64,000 nt of DNA from Streptomyces sp. NBC_00249 (GTDB lineage Bacteria; Actinomycetota; Actinomycetes; Streptomycetales; Streptomycetaceae), in assembly GCF_026342355.1 (NCBI RefSeq), contig NZ_JAPEMV010000006.1, forward strand, positions 62,001 to 126,000, given 5' to 3'. A program made the position numbers and the translations under genes. The notes under the pieces are model-generated. The model did no database searches. It worked only from the letters and a program-made list of their open reading frames with translations, and had not been told where the DNA came from. The stretch's first letter is position 1; each line of letters starts with the position of its first letter. Below are positions 23,730 through 32,435 of this stretch, one piece after another.

Positions 23730-26207
23730 ATGGCTCAGGGCACGGTCCAGGTGACACACGGCGGGGCCTCGCGTTGGCGGCGGCGCTCGGGTGAGTATCC
23801 GACGCTGAGCGCGGCGCTGGCCGCCGCGGGCGACGGCGACGTGCTGTCGATCGCGCCCGGCACCTACCGGGAGAACCTGGTCCTGCGCCACGCCGTCACC
23901 CTGCGCGGGCCCGAGGGCGCCGTCGCCGGGTCGGTGCGGATCGCCCCGCTCGACGGGGTGGCGCTGACCGTGCGCGCCTCCGCCGTCGTGCAGGACCTGT
24001 ACCTGGAGGGAGCGGACGGGGCGGCGCCCGCGCTCCTCGTCGAGGACGGCTCCCCGGAGCTCACCGACCTGCGCGTGCACACCCGTTCGTCGGCCGGCAT
24101 CGAGGTGCGCGGCGGGGCCCGGCCCCTGGTGCGCCGGTGCACGGTGGAGAACCCGGCCGGGATCGGCATCTCCGTCCTGGACGGCGGCGGCGGGGTCTTC
24201 GAGGAGTGCGAGGTCGTCGCGGCCGGGCAGGCCGGGGTCTCGGTGCACGGCGGGCACCCCCGGCTGGAGCGCTGCCGGATCCACCACGCCACGGGCGCGG
24301 GCATCGCGGTCACCGGCGAGGGCTCGGGCCTGGAGGCGCTGGGCTGCGAGGTGTACGAGATCAAGGGCGCCGGGGTGCGGATCGCGGCGCGCGCCGCGGC
24401 CCGGCTCACCGACTGCGCGGTGCACCGCACCTCCGCCGACGGGGTCACCCTCGACACCGACGCCGTGCTCAGCCTCGCCGGCTGCGACATCCACGACATC
24501 CCGGAGAACGCGGTGGACCTGCGCTCCCGTTCGGTGCTGACCCTCAGCAGGACCACGGTCCGCCGGTTCGGGCGCAACGGTCTGTCGGTGTGGGATCCGG
24601 GAACCAGGGTCGATGCCGAGTCCTGCGAGATCCACGACAGCACGGGCGACTATCCGGCAGTGTGGATCAGCGACGGCGCCACCGCCTCCCTGGACTCCTG
24701 CCGTGTGCACGACGTGCCGGACGCACTGTTCGTACTGGACCGGGGTTCGCGGGCCGATGTCGTCGACAGCGACCTCTCGCAGGTCCGCAACACCGCCGTG
24801 TCGGTCAGCGACGGGGCGACGGCGCAGCTCGACGACTGCCGGATCCGCGAGGCGGGCACGGGCGCCTGGTTCCGGGACCACGGCAGCGGCGGCACCCTCG
24901 CCAACTGCACGATCGACGGTGTGCAGACGGGTGTGATCGTCACCAAGGGCGCCGATCCCGTCCTGGAACGGTGCACGGTGAGCTCGGCCGCCGAGGCCGG
25001 GTTCTACGTGTCGGCGGGCGGCCGCGGCACCTTCACGGCCTGCCGGGTGTCGGGCAGCGCCGGCTTCGGCTTCCACGTCATCGACGGCTGCCGCACCACC
25101 CTCGACCGGTGCCACACCGAGCGCTGCGCGCGCGGGGGCTACGAGTTCGCGGAGGACGGCCCGCTCGCCGAGGGCTGCACCAGCGACGAGTCGGGGCCCC
25201 GGCTCGCCGCGCAGGCGGCGGGCGGCGGGCAGGCCGGGGCGCAGGCGGGGATCCGTACGGTCTCCGCGGCGCGTGACTCCGTAGGGCAGGCCGCGCAGGT
25301 GCCCGCGCCGCGGCCGGCCGACGTGGCGGGTCCCGGGGCGGTGGCGGCGGACCCGGCGGCGCGGGGTTCGGGCGAGGTCCTGGGCCAGCTCGACGCGCTG
25401 GTGGGCCTGGACAGCGTCAAGCGCGAGGTGCGCGCGCTCACCGACATGATCGAGGTGGGGCGCAGGCGGCAGCAGGCGGGCCTCAAGGCGGCCTCGGTGC
25501 GCCGCCATCTGGTGTTCACGGGCTCCCCCGGCACGGGCAAGACCACCGTCGCCCGGCTGTACGGGGAGATCCTCGCCTCCCTGGGGGTGCTGGAGCGCGG
25601 GCACCTGGTCGAGGTGTCCCGAGTGGACCTGGTCGGGGAGCACATCGGGTCCACCGCGATCCGTACGCAGGAGGCCTTCGACCGGGCGCGCGGCGGGGTG
25701 CTGTTCATCGACGAGGCGTACGCGCTGGCCCCGGAGGACTCGGGGCGGGACTTCGGGCGTGAGGCGATCGACACGCTGGTGAAGCTGATGGAGGACCACC
25801 GGGAAGCCGTGGTGGTGATCGTCGCCGGGTACACGGCGGAGATGGAACGGTTCCTGACGGTCAACCCGGGGGTGGCGTCCCGGTTCTCACGGACCATCAC
25901 CTTCGGCGACTACGGCCCGCAGGAGCTGCTGCGGATCGTGGAGCAGCAGGCGGAGGAGCACGAGTACCGGCTCGGCGAGGGCACCGAGGAGGCGCTGCTG
26001 GCGTACTTCACGGAGCTGCCCAAGGGCCCGGCCTTCGGCAACGGCCGTACCGCGCGGCAGACCTTCGAATCGATGGTGGAGCGGCACGCGGGCCGGGTCG
26101 CGCAGCTGGCCGAGCCGAGTACGGACGAACTCACCCTGCTCTTCGCGGCGGACCTTCCGGTCCTGCCGGGCCTGCCCGCTCAGCCCGCTCTGCCGGCGCC
26201 TTGCTGA
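23730..26207 (+). CDS. right-handed beta-helix protein fused to CbxX-type AAA+ ATPase
   Basis: 825 residues. Residues about 20-490 are a continuous pectate-lyase-like beta-helix, with rungs of about 23 residues such as CEVVAAGQAGVSVHGG, LERCRIHHATGAGIAVTG and LDDCRIREAGTGAWF. After an Ala/Pro linker comes a CbxX/CfxQ AAA+ module: Walker A TGSPGTGKTT (about 597-604), Walker B GVLFIDEAYAL, arginine-finger region NPGVASRFSRTI and the lid. The ATPase class is shared with EccA of type VII secretion and Rubisco activase. No signal peptide. The 3' end overlaps the convergent gene by 77 bp. Confidence 0.92.
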   Translation: MAQGTVQVTHGGASRWRRRSGEYPTLSAALAAAGDGDVLSIAPGTYRENLVLRHAVTLRGPEGAVAGSVRIAPLDGVALTVRASAVVQDLYLEGADGAAPALLVEDGSPELTDLRVHTRSSAGIEVRGGARPLVRRCTVENPAGIGISVLDGGGGVFEECEVVAAGQAGVSVHGGHPRLERCRIHHATGAGIAVTGEGSGLEALGCEVYEIKGAGVRIAARAAARLTDCAVHRTSADGVTLDTDAVLSLAGCDIHDIPENAVDLRSRSVLTLSRTTVRRFGRNGLSVWDPGTRVDAESCEIHDSTGDYPAVWISDGATASLDSCRVHDVPDALFVLDRGSRADVVDSDLSQVRNTAVSVSDGATAQLDDCRIREAGTGAWFRDHGSGGTLANCTIDGVQTGVIVTKGADPVLERCTVSSAAEAGFYVSAGGRGTFTACRVSGSAGFGFHVIDGCRTTLDRCHTERCARGGYEFAEDGPLAEGCTSDESGPRLAAQAAGGGQAGAQAGIRTVSAARDSVGQAAQVPAPRPADVAGPGAVAADPAARGSGEVLGQLDALVGLDSVKREVRALTDMIEVGRRRQQAGLKAASVRRHLVFTGSPGTGKTTVARLYGEILASLGVLERGHLVEVSRVDLVGEHIGSTAIRTQEAFDRARGGVLFIDEAYALAPEDSGRDFGREAIDTLVKLMEDHREAVVVIVAGYTAEMERFLTVNPGVASRFSRTITFGDYGPQELLRIVEQQAEEHEYRLGEGTEEALLAYFTELPKGPAFGNGRTARQTFESMVERHAGRVAQLAEPSTDELTLLFAADLPVLPGLPAQPALPAPC

Positions 26208-28641
26208 TCCGCTGGGCGGGCAGTTCCCTCGCGTTGTCGTGTACGTCGGCCCGCGCGGCGGCGGCCAATCGCGCGAGGAGCGCGTCGCGTTCGGTGGTGA
26301 AGGCAGGATCGGCCTCGTAGTCGCCGTGCCCGAGGATCGGCGCGGGCAGCGGGTGGCGGGGGCTGCGTCCGTAGGCGAGCGGATCGGCGAGGGGGCCCCG
26401 GTCGACGGGCTCCGCGCCGTCGGCGGCGACGGCGACCGGGCCGCCGATGGGGTCGGTGGCCCGCCACAGGTTGCGCCAGCAGTCGAGGTCCCGGTGCAGG
26501 GCGGCGAGCGGGCCGGGACCGAAGTAGGCGGGGAACCAGCGGCCGTAGAGCCGGGCCAGCGGGGAGCCGTAGGTCAGCAGCGCGACGCGGCGGCGCACCT
26601 CGGGCGGCAGCTGCCGGACGGCGGCGGCCGCGAGGACGCTGCCCTGGGAGTGCCCGGAGATGACGAGGCGGCCGCCGGTGCCTCCGGTCCAGGCGGCCAT
26701 GCGCCAGGTGAGGTCGGGGACGGCCCGCTCGGCGTAGCAGGGCGGGGCGAAGGGGTGGGCGGCGCGGGGCCAGAAGGTGCCGACGTCCCACAGGATGCCG
26801 ATGGTGCGGCGGGCGGCGGGGTCGCGGTAGGCGCGGCGGCCCCAGGTGACGAAGGCGGCGATGCCGAGGCCGATGAGCCAGGACCCGGTGTCCTGGGCGG
26901 CGCGGGCGGCGGCCTCCAGCAGCGGGTGGGTGCCGCGCGCGGCCTCGCCGGGGACCTTGCCGCTGAGCCAGGCCCCGGCGAGGGCGCCCGCGCCGAGCAG
27001 CAGGGTGATGCCGGAGACGGCCCCCACGAACCAGGGCGCCGAGTCGGTGAGCGCGGCGGCGGCCCGGGCCCCGGCGATCCGGCGGCTGCGGGCGGGGTCG
27101 GGCCGCTCGCCGGGGTACTCGGCGGCGACGGCCCTGGCGGTCCGGCGCCGGGTACGGGCGGCGCGGGCCCCGACCCCGGCGGCCAGCAGGGCCAGGGCGA
27201 GCAGCATCGGCGGCAGGACGGCGGCCTGCCAGGACAGCAGGACGGGCGGCCCGGCCAGCCGGGCGCCGGCCATGCCGGGAGTGGCGTCCCCGTCGAGCCA
27301 GTCGGCGACCCGCTGGGCGACCCCGCCGGACATGACCCCGCCGAGCGCGCACCCGAGCACGGCGACGGCGGGCCCGCCGAGGCCCCCGAGGGCGGTGCCG
27401 GGACCGGATGCCGCCCGGGGCGCGCCCCGGTGGAGGCGGCGGGCGACGACGGCGAGGGCGAGCACGCAGCAGCCCTGGCCGAGCATGAGCACCCCGAAGG
27501 CGAAGTCGCCCAAGAGCCGTCCGGTGGAGGTCCAGCCGGGGCGCGGCCAGGCGGCATGCGCGAGGACGCCGGCCAGCAGCACGAGGGCGCCGCCGGGCAG
27601 CAGGGTGACGGCGGCCCGGTCGAGCCGGTGGTCGGGCCGGGCCTCGCTGCGGCCGCGCCGGCAGACGACCCGGACGACGATGACGGCCCCGACGGCGAGC
27701 AGCCCCTCCACCGCCCAGCCGGCCGCCTGGAGGAGGGGGCCTGTGCCGTCGGCGCGGTCGTGGCGCAGGGTGGGCGCGGCGACGGCCGCCGCGACGGTGA
27801 GCAGCCCGGCGGCGGTATGGGCGGCCCGCAACCGCGCCACGATCCGCCGCCCGTACCAGAACCCGGCCGCCCCGAGCCCGGCGTCGTCGACATCGGCGGC
27901 GTCGCCCGGGGCGACGTCGGCCGAGGGCGTGCCCGGGGTGAGGGGGCCGGGGGGTGCCGTGGGGGGTGGCTGGGATTCGTAGGCGTTCCAGGTGCGGGTC
28001 GACAGGAACCAGAGGAGGCCCGTGAGGGCGGCCGGGACCAGGGCCGCGAGGGCAATGCGGCGGCCGGGCTGGCCCCACCGGCCGCCGGGGCGCAGGAACC
28101 CGAGCCAGGAACGGGACGCGGTGCAGGACGCGTTGCCCGCGCACTGCCAGGCGAACAGGTCCAGCGCGACCTCGCAGGCGGCGGCGACCAGCAGGACGGT
28201 GAGGCTGAGGGCGAGCAACCGTACGAGGAGCCCGTACGCCCGCACGGCCCGCGGCGAGGCCCCGGCGGGCCCGGCGGCGGGGCGGGCCCAGTGGGCGAGG
28301 TTGGCCACCATGAAGGGCAGGAGCAGCAGCCACAGCGCGCGGGCGCCGTTGCCCGAGGTGAGCCGGGACCAGCAGTACGCCTCGGGCACGGGCCGGCCGG
28401 CGTAACGCGCGGGGTGCGCCTCGGCGTCGGCGTCCTCGGCCCGCCGGAACACGGCGGCGGTGGAGTCCCCGCTGATCCGGACGGTGTGGGGATCGCCGAG
28501 CAGTTCCCCGGGCGAGGCCCCGGCGACCCCGTGCACGAACAGTTCGAGGGAGAGTGCCGGGGCAGCGCCCTCAGCGATCCGGGGCGGCGCACCGCCGCCC
28601 CAGCCGGCGCCGGGGGGTGTCGGGGTGGCGGGGTTCTGCAT
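26131..28641 (-). CDS. large multi-span membrane protein with lipase-type GHSQG motif
   Basis: 836 residues. A soluble N-terminal part (LSLELFVHGVAGASPGELL, with an oxyanion-like VHGV) is followed by ten or so membrane spans to about residue 600. A C-terminal alpha/beta-hydrolase half contains the nucleophile elbow RLVISGHSQGSVLAAAAV (Ser about 662) and a late GHGDYEAD that may hold the catalytic His. The layout suggests a membrane-embedded lipase or esterase with the hydrolase domain split around the spans. ATG 28641 has GGAGA upstream. Its 3' end overlaps the beta-helix/AAA+ gene. Confidence 0.85.
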   Translation of the reverse strand: MQNPATPTPPGAGWGGGAPPRIAEGAAPALSLELFVHGVAGASPGELLGDPHTVRISGDSTAAVFRRAEDADAEAHPARYAGRPVPEAYCWSRLTSGNGARALWLLLLPFMVANLAHWARPAAGPAGASPRAVRAYGLLVRLLALSLTVLLVAAACEVALDLFAWQCAGNASCTASRSWLGFLRPGGRWGQPGRRIALAALVPAALTGLLWFLSTRTWNAYESQPPPTAPPGPLTPGTPSADVAPGDAADVDDAGLGAAGFWYGRRIVARLRAAHTAAGLLTVAAAVAAPTLRHDRADGTGPLLQAAGWAVEGLLAVGAVIVVRVVCRRGRSEARPDHRLDRAAVTLLPGGALVLLAGVLAHAAWPRPGWTSTGRLLGDFAFGVLMLGQGCCVLALAVVARRLHRGAPRAASGPGTALGGLGGPAVAVLGCALGGVMSGGVAQRVADWLDGDATPGMAGARLAGPPVLLSWQAAVLPPMLLALALLAAGVGARAARTRRRTARAVAAEYPGERPDPARSRRIAGARAAAALTDSAPWFVGAVSGITLLLGAGALAGAWLSGKVPGEAARGTHPLLEAAARAAQDTGSWLIGLGIAAFVTWGRRAYRDPAARRTIGILWDVGTFWPRAAHPFAPPCYAERAVPDLTWRMAAWTGGTGGRLVISGHSQGSVLAAAAVRQLPPEVRRRVALLTYGSPLARLYGRWFPAYFGPGPLAALHRDLDCWRNLWRATDPIGGPVAVAADGAEPVDRGPLADPLAYGRSPRHPLPAPILGHGDYEADPAFTTERDALLARLAAAARADVHDNARELPAQRISKAPAERAERAGPAGPEGPPRRAG

Positions 28642-28864
28642 CGGAGTCTCCGCGCGTCGGGGCCTGTGGGCGGCGGGCCCGGGGTGTCGTCGAAGTCCCG
28701 CCCGGCGGCGGCGCCGCTGTGGCGGGGCCCCTCCAGCATCTCGCGCGGGGGCTCCGCTGCCCAGGCCCCGTACGCGTGACGGGCGGGCCGCCGCAGACAT
28801 CTGACGGGGCGCCAGATAGGGTGGCGCGGCCGCACGTTCACGCCGCACCGCAGGGGGTACCGCC

Positions 28865-29356
28865 ATGACCCGCCGACTCCGCCCCGTGGAGCTGGACTTC
28901 GCCGCCACCGCGCCGACGCGCCTGGTCTTCACGGCCACCACCGCGGCCGCGCCCGACTCCGTGTACCGGGCTCTCGCCGAGGAGGTGTCGGGCTGGCCGA
29001 GCTGGTTCGGCGCGGTCACCCTGGCGCGGCCGACGCGCGGCGGCGCGGGCCGGGAGATCGGGCTGCGCGGCGGGGTGCGCTTCCAGGAGACCGTCATGGC
29101 GGCGGATCCGGAGCGGCGCTACGCCTACCGGGTCGACGAGACCAACGTGCCGGGCGTACGGGCCCTGTTGGAGGAGTGGCGGCTGACCCCCGAGGGCTCG
29201 GGCACGCGGGTCCGCTGGACCTTCGCCGCCGACGGCCCGGCCCCCTTCCGGCTGGCCCTGGCCGCCGCCCGCCCGGGCCTCGGCCACTCCTTCCGTACGG
29301 CGGTCCGCGCGCTGGACGGCCGGCTCGCCACCGGACGGCCCGGCGCGGGGCACTAG
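28865..29356 (+). CDS. SRPBCC (polyketide cyclase/START-like) family protein
   Basis: 163 residues, one hydrophobic-ligand-binding fold: TTAAAPDSVYRALAEEVSGW, PSWFGAV, FQETVMAADPERRYAYRV, EEWRLTPEGSGTRVRWTF, and a long C-terminal helix. Members bind or transform small hydrophobic ligands, and many are lipid or polyketide handling proteins. It is divergent from the lipase-motif membrane protein across 223 bp. The TAG stop (29354-29356) is also the terminal TAG of the MITE-like element that follows. Confidence 0.87.
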   Translation: MTRRLRPVELDFAATAPTRLVFTATTAAAPDSVYRALAEEVSGWPSWFGAVTLARPTRGGAGREIGLRGGVRFQETVMAADPERRYAYRVDETNVPGVRALLEEWRLTPEGSGTRVRWTFAADGPAPFRLALAAARPGLGHSFRTAVRALDGRLATGRPGAGH

Positions 29357-29456
29357 GCCCTGTCGTCAAAGTGGCGCCTGGCCCGCGACGCCCGGCACCG
29401 CACCTCGCCACCGGACGCCGCGGGCCTGACCGGCGCCACTTTGACGACATGACCTA
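29354..29456. mobile_element. MITE-like element A (103 bp, terminal inverted repeats)
   Basis: Perfect 18-bp inverted repeats, TGTCGTCAAAGTGGCGCC at 29361-29378 and its complement at 29432-29449, extend outward as TAGG-N3 on both sides to give 25-bp ends with two mismatches. The element is bounded by TA at 29354-29355 and 29455-29456, as expected of TA-targeting transposons. Inside, GGCCCGCG/CGCGGGCC continues the stem. There is no coding capacity. Bases 29384-29408 match the core of element B (46023-46185) at 23 of 25 positions. Confidence 0.75.
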
Positions 29457-29484
29457 AGGCCAGTGCCGGGCGGCTCGGGCCGGG

Positions 29485-30207
29485 TCAGATCGCGGGGTAC
29501 CGGGCGGCCTTGTTCCCGTAGCCGCCCGCGCTCCACACCCGGACGCGGAACTCGTGCAGGCTCATCGCCGGGCCGAGCGTGAAGTGCGCCGTACCGCACC
29601 GGGCGCAGTACCAGCCGGCGGACCAGGCCCGGTCGGCCGCGGCCCGGCCGGGCCGGGAGCGCCGCCGCCAGATCGCCTTGCGCAGGGCCGAGCCGGCGAG
29701 CAGCAGCAGGCCGGCCGCGAGGGTGGCGCCGGAGATCCACCCCAGCACCGGGTAGGCGGAGTCGACGACGAAGTGGCCGTCGCCGTTGCCGGTCGCGACG
29801 AACCGCGTCGCCAGGTCCCGCTCGAACCACATCCCCGCGAGCGCCCCCCAGATGAAGGTGCCCACCGAGATCACCAGCAGCGACGCCGCCCAGCAGCCGG
29901 CGTTCTCGCCGTCGGGTGCGGGCGGGGCCGGGGCCAGGGCCTGGGCCAGCGCCGAGTTCTCCTCGGCGACGGAGACCTTCTGGTCGTCGCCGGTGCCGGT
30001 CTCCTCCCGGCGGGTGGACTTCGCGCCGAGGTAGGCGGCCGTCACGCCCAGCACGCGGTCCCGCAGGCCGCATCTCGGGCAGGCGGCCACGCCGCCGCCG
30101 CTGCCCGCGGCGTCGTCGTCGGCCACCGCTTCGTCGGCCACCACGCCGTCGGCCACCACGCCGTCGGCCACCACGCCGTCGGCCACCGTACCGTCGCTGT
30201 CCGCCAT
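29485..30207 (-). CDS. two-span membrane protein with paired Zn-ribbon motifs and VADGV repeats
   Basis: 240 residues. The N-terminus carries a repeated VADGV/VADEA stretch (residues about 4-28). A first CxxC, CPRCG, follows at about 44, then two membrane spans (CWAASLLVISVGTFIWGALAG and VLGWISGATLAAGLLLLAG). A second CxxC in WYCARCGTAHF lies at about 205. The two CxxC pairs could form a zinc ribbon across the spans. ATG 30207 is preceded by GGGGGG; the longer GTG start at 30237 adds ten residues. Function unknown. Confidence 0.8.
   Translation of the reverse strand: MADSDGTVADGVVADGVVADGVVADEAVADDDAAGSGGGVAACPRCGLRDRVLGVTAAYLGAKSTRREETGTGDDQKVSVAEENSALAQALAPAPPAPDGENAGCWAASLLVISVGTFIWGALAGMWFERDLATRFVATGNGDGHFVVDSAYPVLGWISGATLAAGLLLLAGSALRKAIWRRRSRPGRAAADRAWSAGWYCARCGTAHFTLGPAMSLHEFRVRVWSAGGYGNKAARYPAI
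30121..30195. repeat. 15-bp in-frame coding repeat, five copies
   Basis: Five 15-bp units start at 30121, 30136, 30151, 30166 and 30181, the middle three identical (GGCCACCACGCCGTC). They encode the VADGV pentapeptide of the zinc-ribbon membrane protein on the minus strand. Such arrays expand and contract by slippage without frameshift. Confidence 0.9.
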
Positions 30208-30315
30208 GACGTCCCCCCGGATCCGGCGCGCGCTCACGCGCCGGCACAGCCTAGCCAGCCGACTGCCGCCCGGCCAGGGGGAGTTCGTGGTCCGCGTACC
30301 GGCGGGAGGGACGGA

Positions 30316-31473
30316 CTACGCCGTCGGCTCGCGCCACTCCCCCGTCGTCAGCAGCGTCTCCAGCGTCTTCGCGTAGGGCGCGATGTCGAGTCCCTGCGCC
30401 GCGAGCCACTGGTCCGAGTAGTACTTGTCGAGGTAGCGGTCGCCGGGGTCGCAGAGGAGGGTGACGACGCTGCCCGTGCGGCCCGCCGCCACCATCTCGG
30501 AGATGATCTTCAGCGCGCTCCACAGGCCGGTCCCGGTGGAGCCTCCCGCCTTGCGCCCTATGGCCTGTTCGAGGGCCCGGCAGGCGGCGACGCTCGCCGC
30601 GTCCGGCACCTTCATCATGCGGTCGATGGCGCCCGGTACGAAGCTCGGCTCCATCCGGGGCCGGCCGATGCCCTCGATGCGCGAACCGCAGTCGCTGCTC
30701 GCGTGCGGGTCGCTGCGGGTCCAGCCGTCGAAGAAGCAGGAGTTCTCGGGGTCCGGGACGCAGACGCGGGTGTCGTGCTGCATGTAGTGCACGTAGCGCG
30801 CGATGGTCGCGGAGGTGCCGCCGGTGCCCGCGGTCGCCACGATCCACGCGGGCTCGGGGTAACGCTCCAGGCGCAGCTGCTGGTAGATGGACTCGGCAAT
30901 GTTGTTGTTGCCGCGCCAGTCCGTGGCGCGCTCGGCGTAGGTGAACTGGTCCATGTAGTGGCCGCCGGTGCGGGCGGCCAGCTCGGCGGACTCCTCGTAC
31001 ATCTTCATCGAGTCGTCGACGAAGTGGCATTCGCCGCCGTGGAATTCGATGAGCCGGCACTTCTCGGGGCTGGTGGTCCGCGGCATGACGGCGATGAACG
31101 GGACGCCGATCAGCTTGGCGAAGTAGGCCTCGGAGACGGCGGTGGAGCCGCTGGAGGCCTCGATGACGGGGCGGCCCGGGCGGATCCATCCGTTGCACAG
31201 CGCGTACAGGAACAGGGAGCGGGCCAGACGGTGCTTCAGGGAGCCCGTCGGGTGCGTGGACTCGTCCTTGAGGTACAGGTCGATGCCCCACTGCTCGGGG
31301 AGCGGGAAGCGCAACAGGTGGGTGTCGGCGGAGCGGTTGGCGTCCGCCTGGACCTTGCGTACGGCTTCTTTGAGCCAGGCGCGGTAGTCCGTGTCGCTGC
31401 GGTCGACGTCGACGGTCGTCGTCGCGTTCGAGGCCGTCGTACCGGTGGTACCGGTGGGACCGGTGGTGCTCAT
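30316..31473 (-). CDS. PLP-dependent cysteine synthase-family protein (Cds1-like cysteine desulfhydrase)
   Basis: 385 residues. Fold-type II PLP enzyme: ESTHPTGSLKHRLAR carries the Schiff-base lysine, EASSGSTAVS is the phosphate/substrate loop, and ATAGTGGTSATIARY a second phosphate loop. The sequence resembles the actinobacterial Cds1 group (M. tuberculosis Rv3684), which releases H2S from L-cysteine, more than CysK/CysM. The Gly/Thr-rich first 20 residues are non-conserved-looking. AGGAG lies 8 bp before ATG 31473. It is divergent from an RsbW-like gene. Confidence 0.9.
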   Translation of the reverse strand: MSTTGPTGTTGTTASNATTTVDVDRSDTDYRAWLKEAVRKVQADANRSADTHLLRFPLPEQWGIDLYLKDESTHPTGSLKHRLARSLFLYALCNGWIRPGRPVIEASSGSTAVSEAYFAKLIGVPFIAVMPRTTSPEKCRLIEFHGGECHFVDDSMKMYEESAELAARTGGHYMDQFTYAERATDWRGNNNIAESIYQQLRLERYPEPAWIVATAGTGGTSATIARYVHYMQHDTRVCVPDPENSCFFDGWTRSDPHASSDCGSRIEGIGRPRMEPSFVPGAIDRMMKVPDAASVAACRALEQAIGRKAGGSTGTGLWSALKIISEMVAAGRTGSVVTLLCDPGDRYLDKYYSDQWLAAQGLDIAPYAKTLETLLTTGEWREPTA

Positions 31474-31671
31474 GCGCCTTGCTCCTTTGTCCGTTCCGTG
31501 GCCCCCCACTTTCGCAATGTACCCCTCCCACCTGCGCAAATGATTGCTTTGGGTCTCTATGCGGATCGCTTTAGTTCGCGTTCGGTTGCACTCCGGGCGA
31601 CCGTGGGTGACCCTGGTGGTGCGTCACCGAGGGTGCAGCACCCGTAACAATGATGTCGGGGAGTCGCAGCC

Positions 31672-32217
31672 GTGATCAGTCATTCCCGCAGGCACTGCGT
31701 CGTGGAACTGCAGGCCTTGCCCGCGCGGATCGGTCAGGTCCGCCGAATCGTTTCTGCACAACTGCGCCACTGGCAGCTCGACCCGCTCATAGACCGGGCT
31801 GCGCTGGGCGTGACGGAGCTGCTCAGCAACGTCCACCGCCATGCGCAGCCCGACAAGGTGTGCACGGTCGAGATCGAACTCCGCCTCGGACGGCTCACCG
31901 TCTCCGTCCACGACAGCGATCCGCGGCTGCCCGTACGGCGCGAGACGGCCGGCCTGGAGACCTGCGGGCGGGGGCTGGCCCTGGTCGAGGCGCTCAGCGA
32001 GGCCTGGGGGGCGCGGCCCCTGGAGAACGGTCCGGGCAAGGTGGTGTGGTTCTCCCTCCGGGCGGCCCCCACCGCGGCGGCGCCGCTCCGTACGGTCCAC
32101 CTCGGGGCGAAGAAGCCCGTACGGGAACCCGCGCGCCCGGTGCTCGCCGCCGTGGACGCCGGGCCCGTGGTGACCGGCGTGCCGGTGTCGGTCTCGGCCG
32201 GTCCCAGGCCCGGCTGA
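31672..32217 (+). CDS. RsbW-like ATP-binding regulator (HATPase_c)
   Basis: 181 residues. A GHKL ATPase fold: the N-box ELLSNVHRHAQ (about 50), then VHDSDPRLP (G1-like) and GRGLALVEALSEAWG (G2). This is the compact anti-sigma-factor kinase form that is abundant in Streptomyces and acts in partner-switching on sigma factors or anti-anti-sigma proteins. The last 45 residues are an Ala/Pro/Val tail. GTG 31672 follows GGGGAG. An imperfect hairpin (31610-31634) lies in the leader. No sigma factor is adjacent. Confidence 0.88.
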   Translation: MISHSRRHCVVELQALPARIGQVRRIVSAQLRHWQLDPLIDRAALGVTELLSNVHRHAQPDKVCTVEIELRLGRLTVSVHDSDPRLPVRRETAGLETCGRGLALVEALSEAWGARPLENGPGKVVWFSLRAAPTAAAPLRTVHLGAKKPVREPARPVLAAVDAGPVVTGVPVSVSAGPRPG

Positions 32218-32259
32218 CACCCCCGCGGCCCCACCGCACCCCCTCGAACCGGCACCGCC

Positions 32260-32289
32260 CCCGACGCCCGGCCCGTCCTCGGCGTCGGG
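32260..32289. terminator. possible terminator after RsbW-like gene
   Basis: CCCGACGCC - 12-nt loop - GGCGTCGGG, a 9-bp perfect stem 43 bp after the stop at 32217, in the gap between convergent genes. The rest of the gap to 32435 is rich in short GGCCGCC iterations. Confidence 0.45.
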
Positions 32290-32435
32290 CAGCCGGGCCC
32301 CGGGCTCCGCGGCGGGCGCGCACCTCGGGCCACCTCACGCCGCGCTCGGGCCGCCTCGGTCACCTCCCGCCGCACTGGCCGCCTAGGGCCGCCCCCTGCC
32401 GCCCTCAGGCCGCCGCAGGCCGCCGTCGGCCCCCT

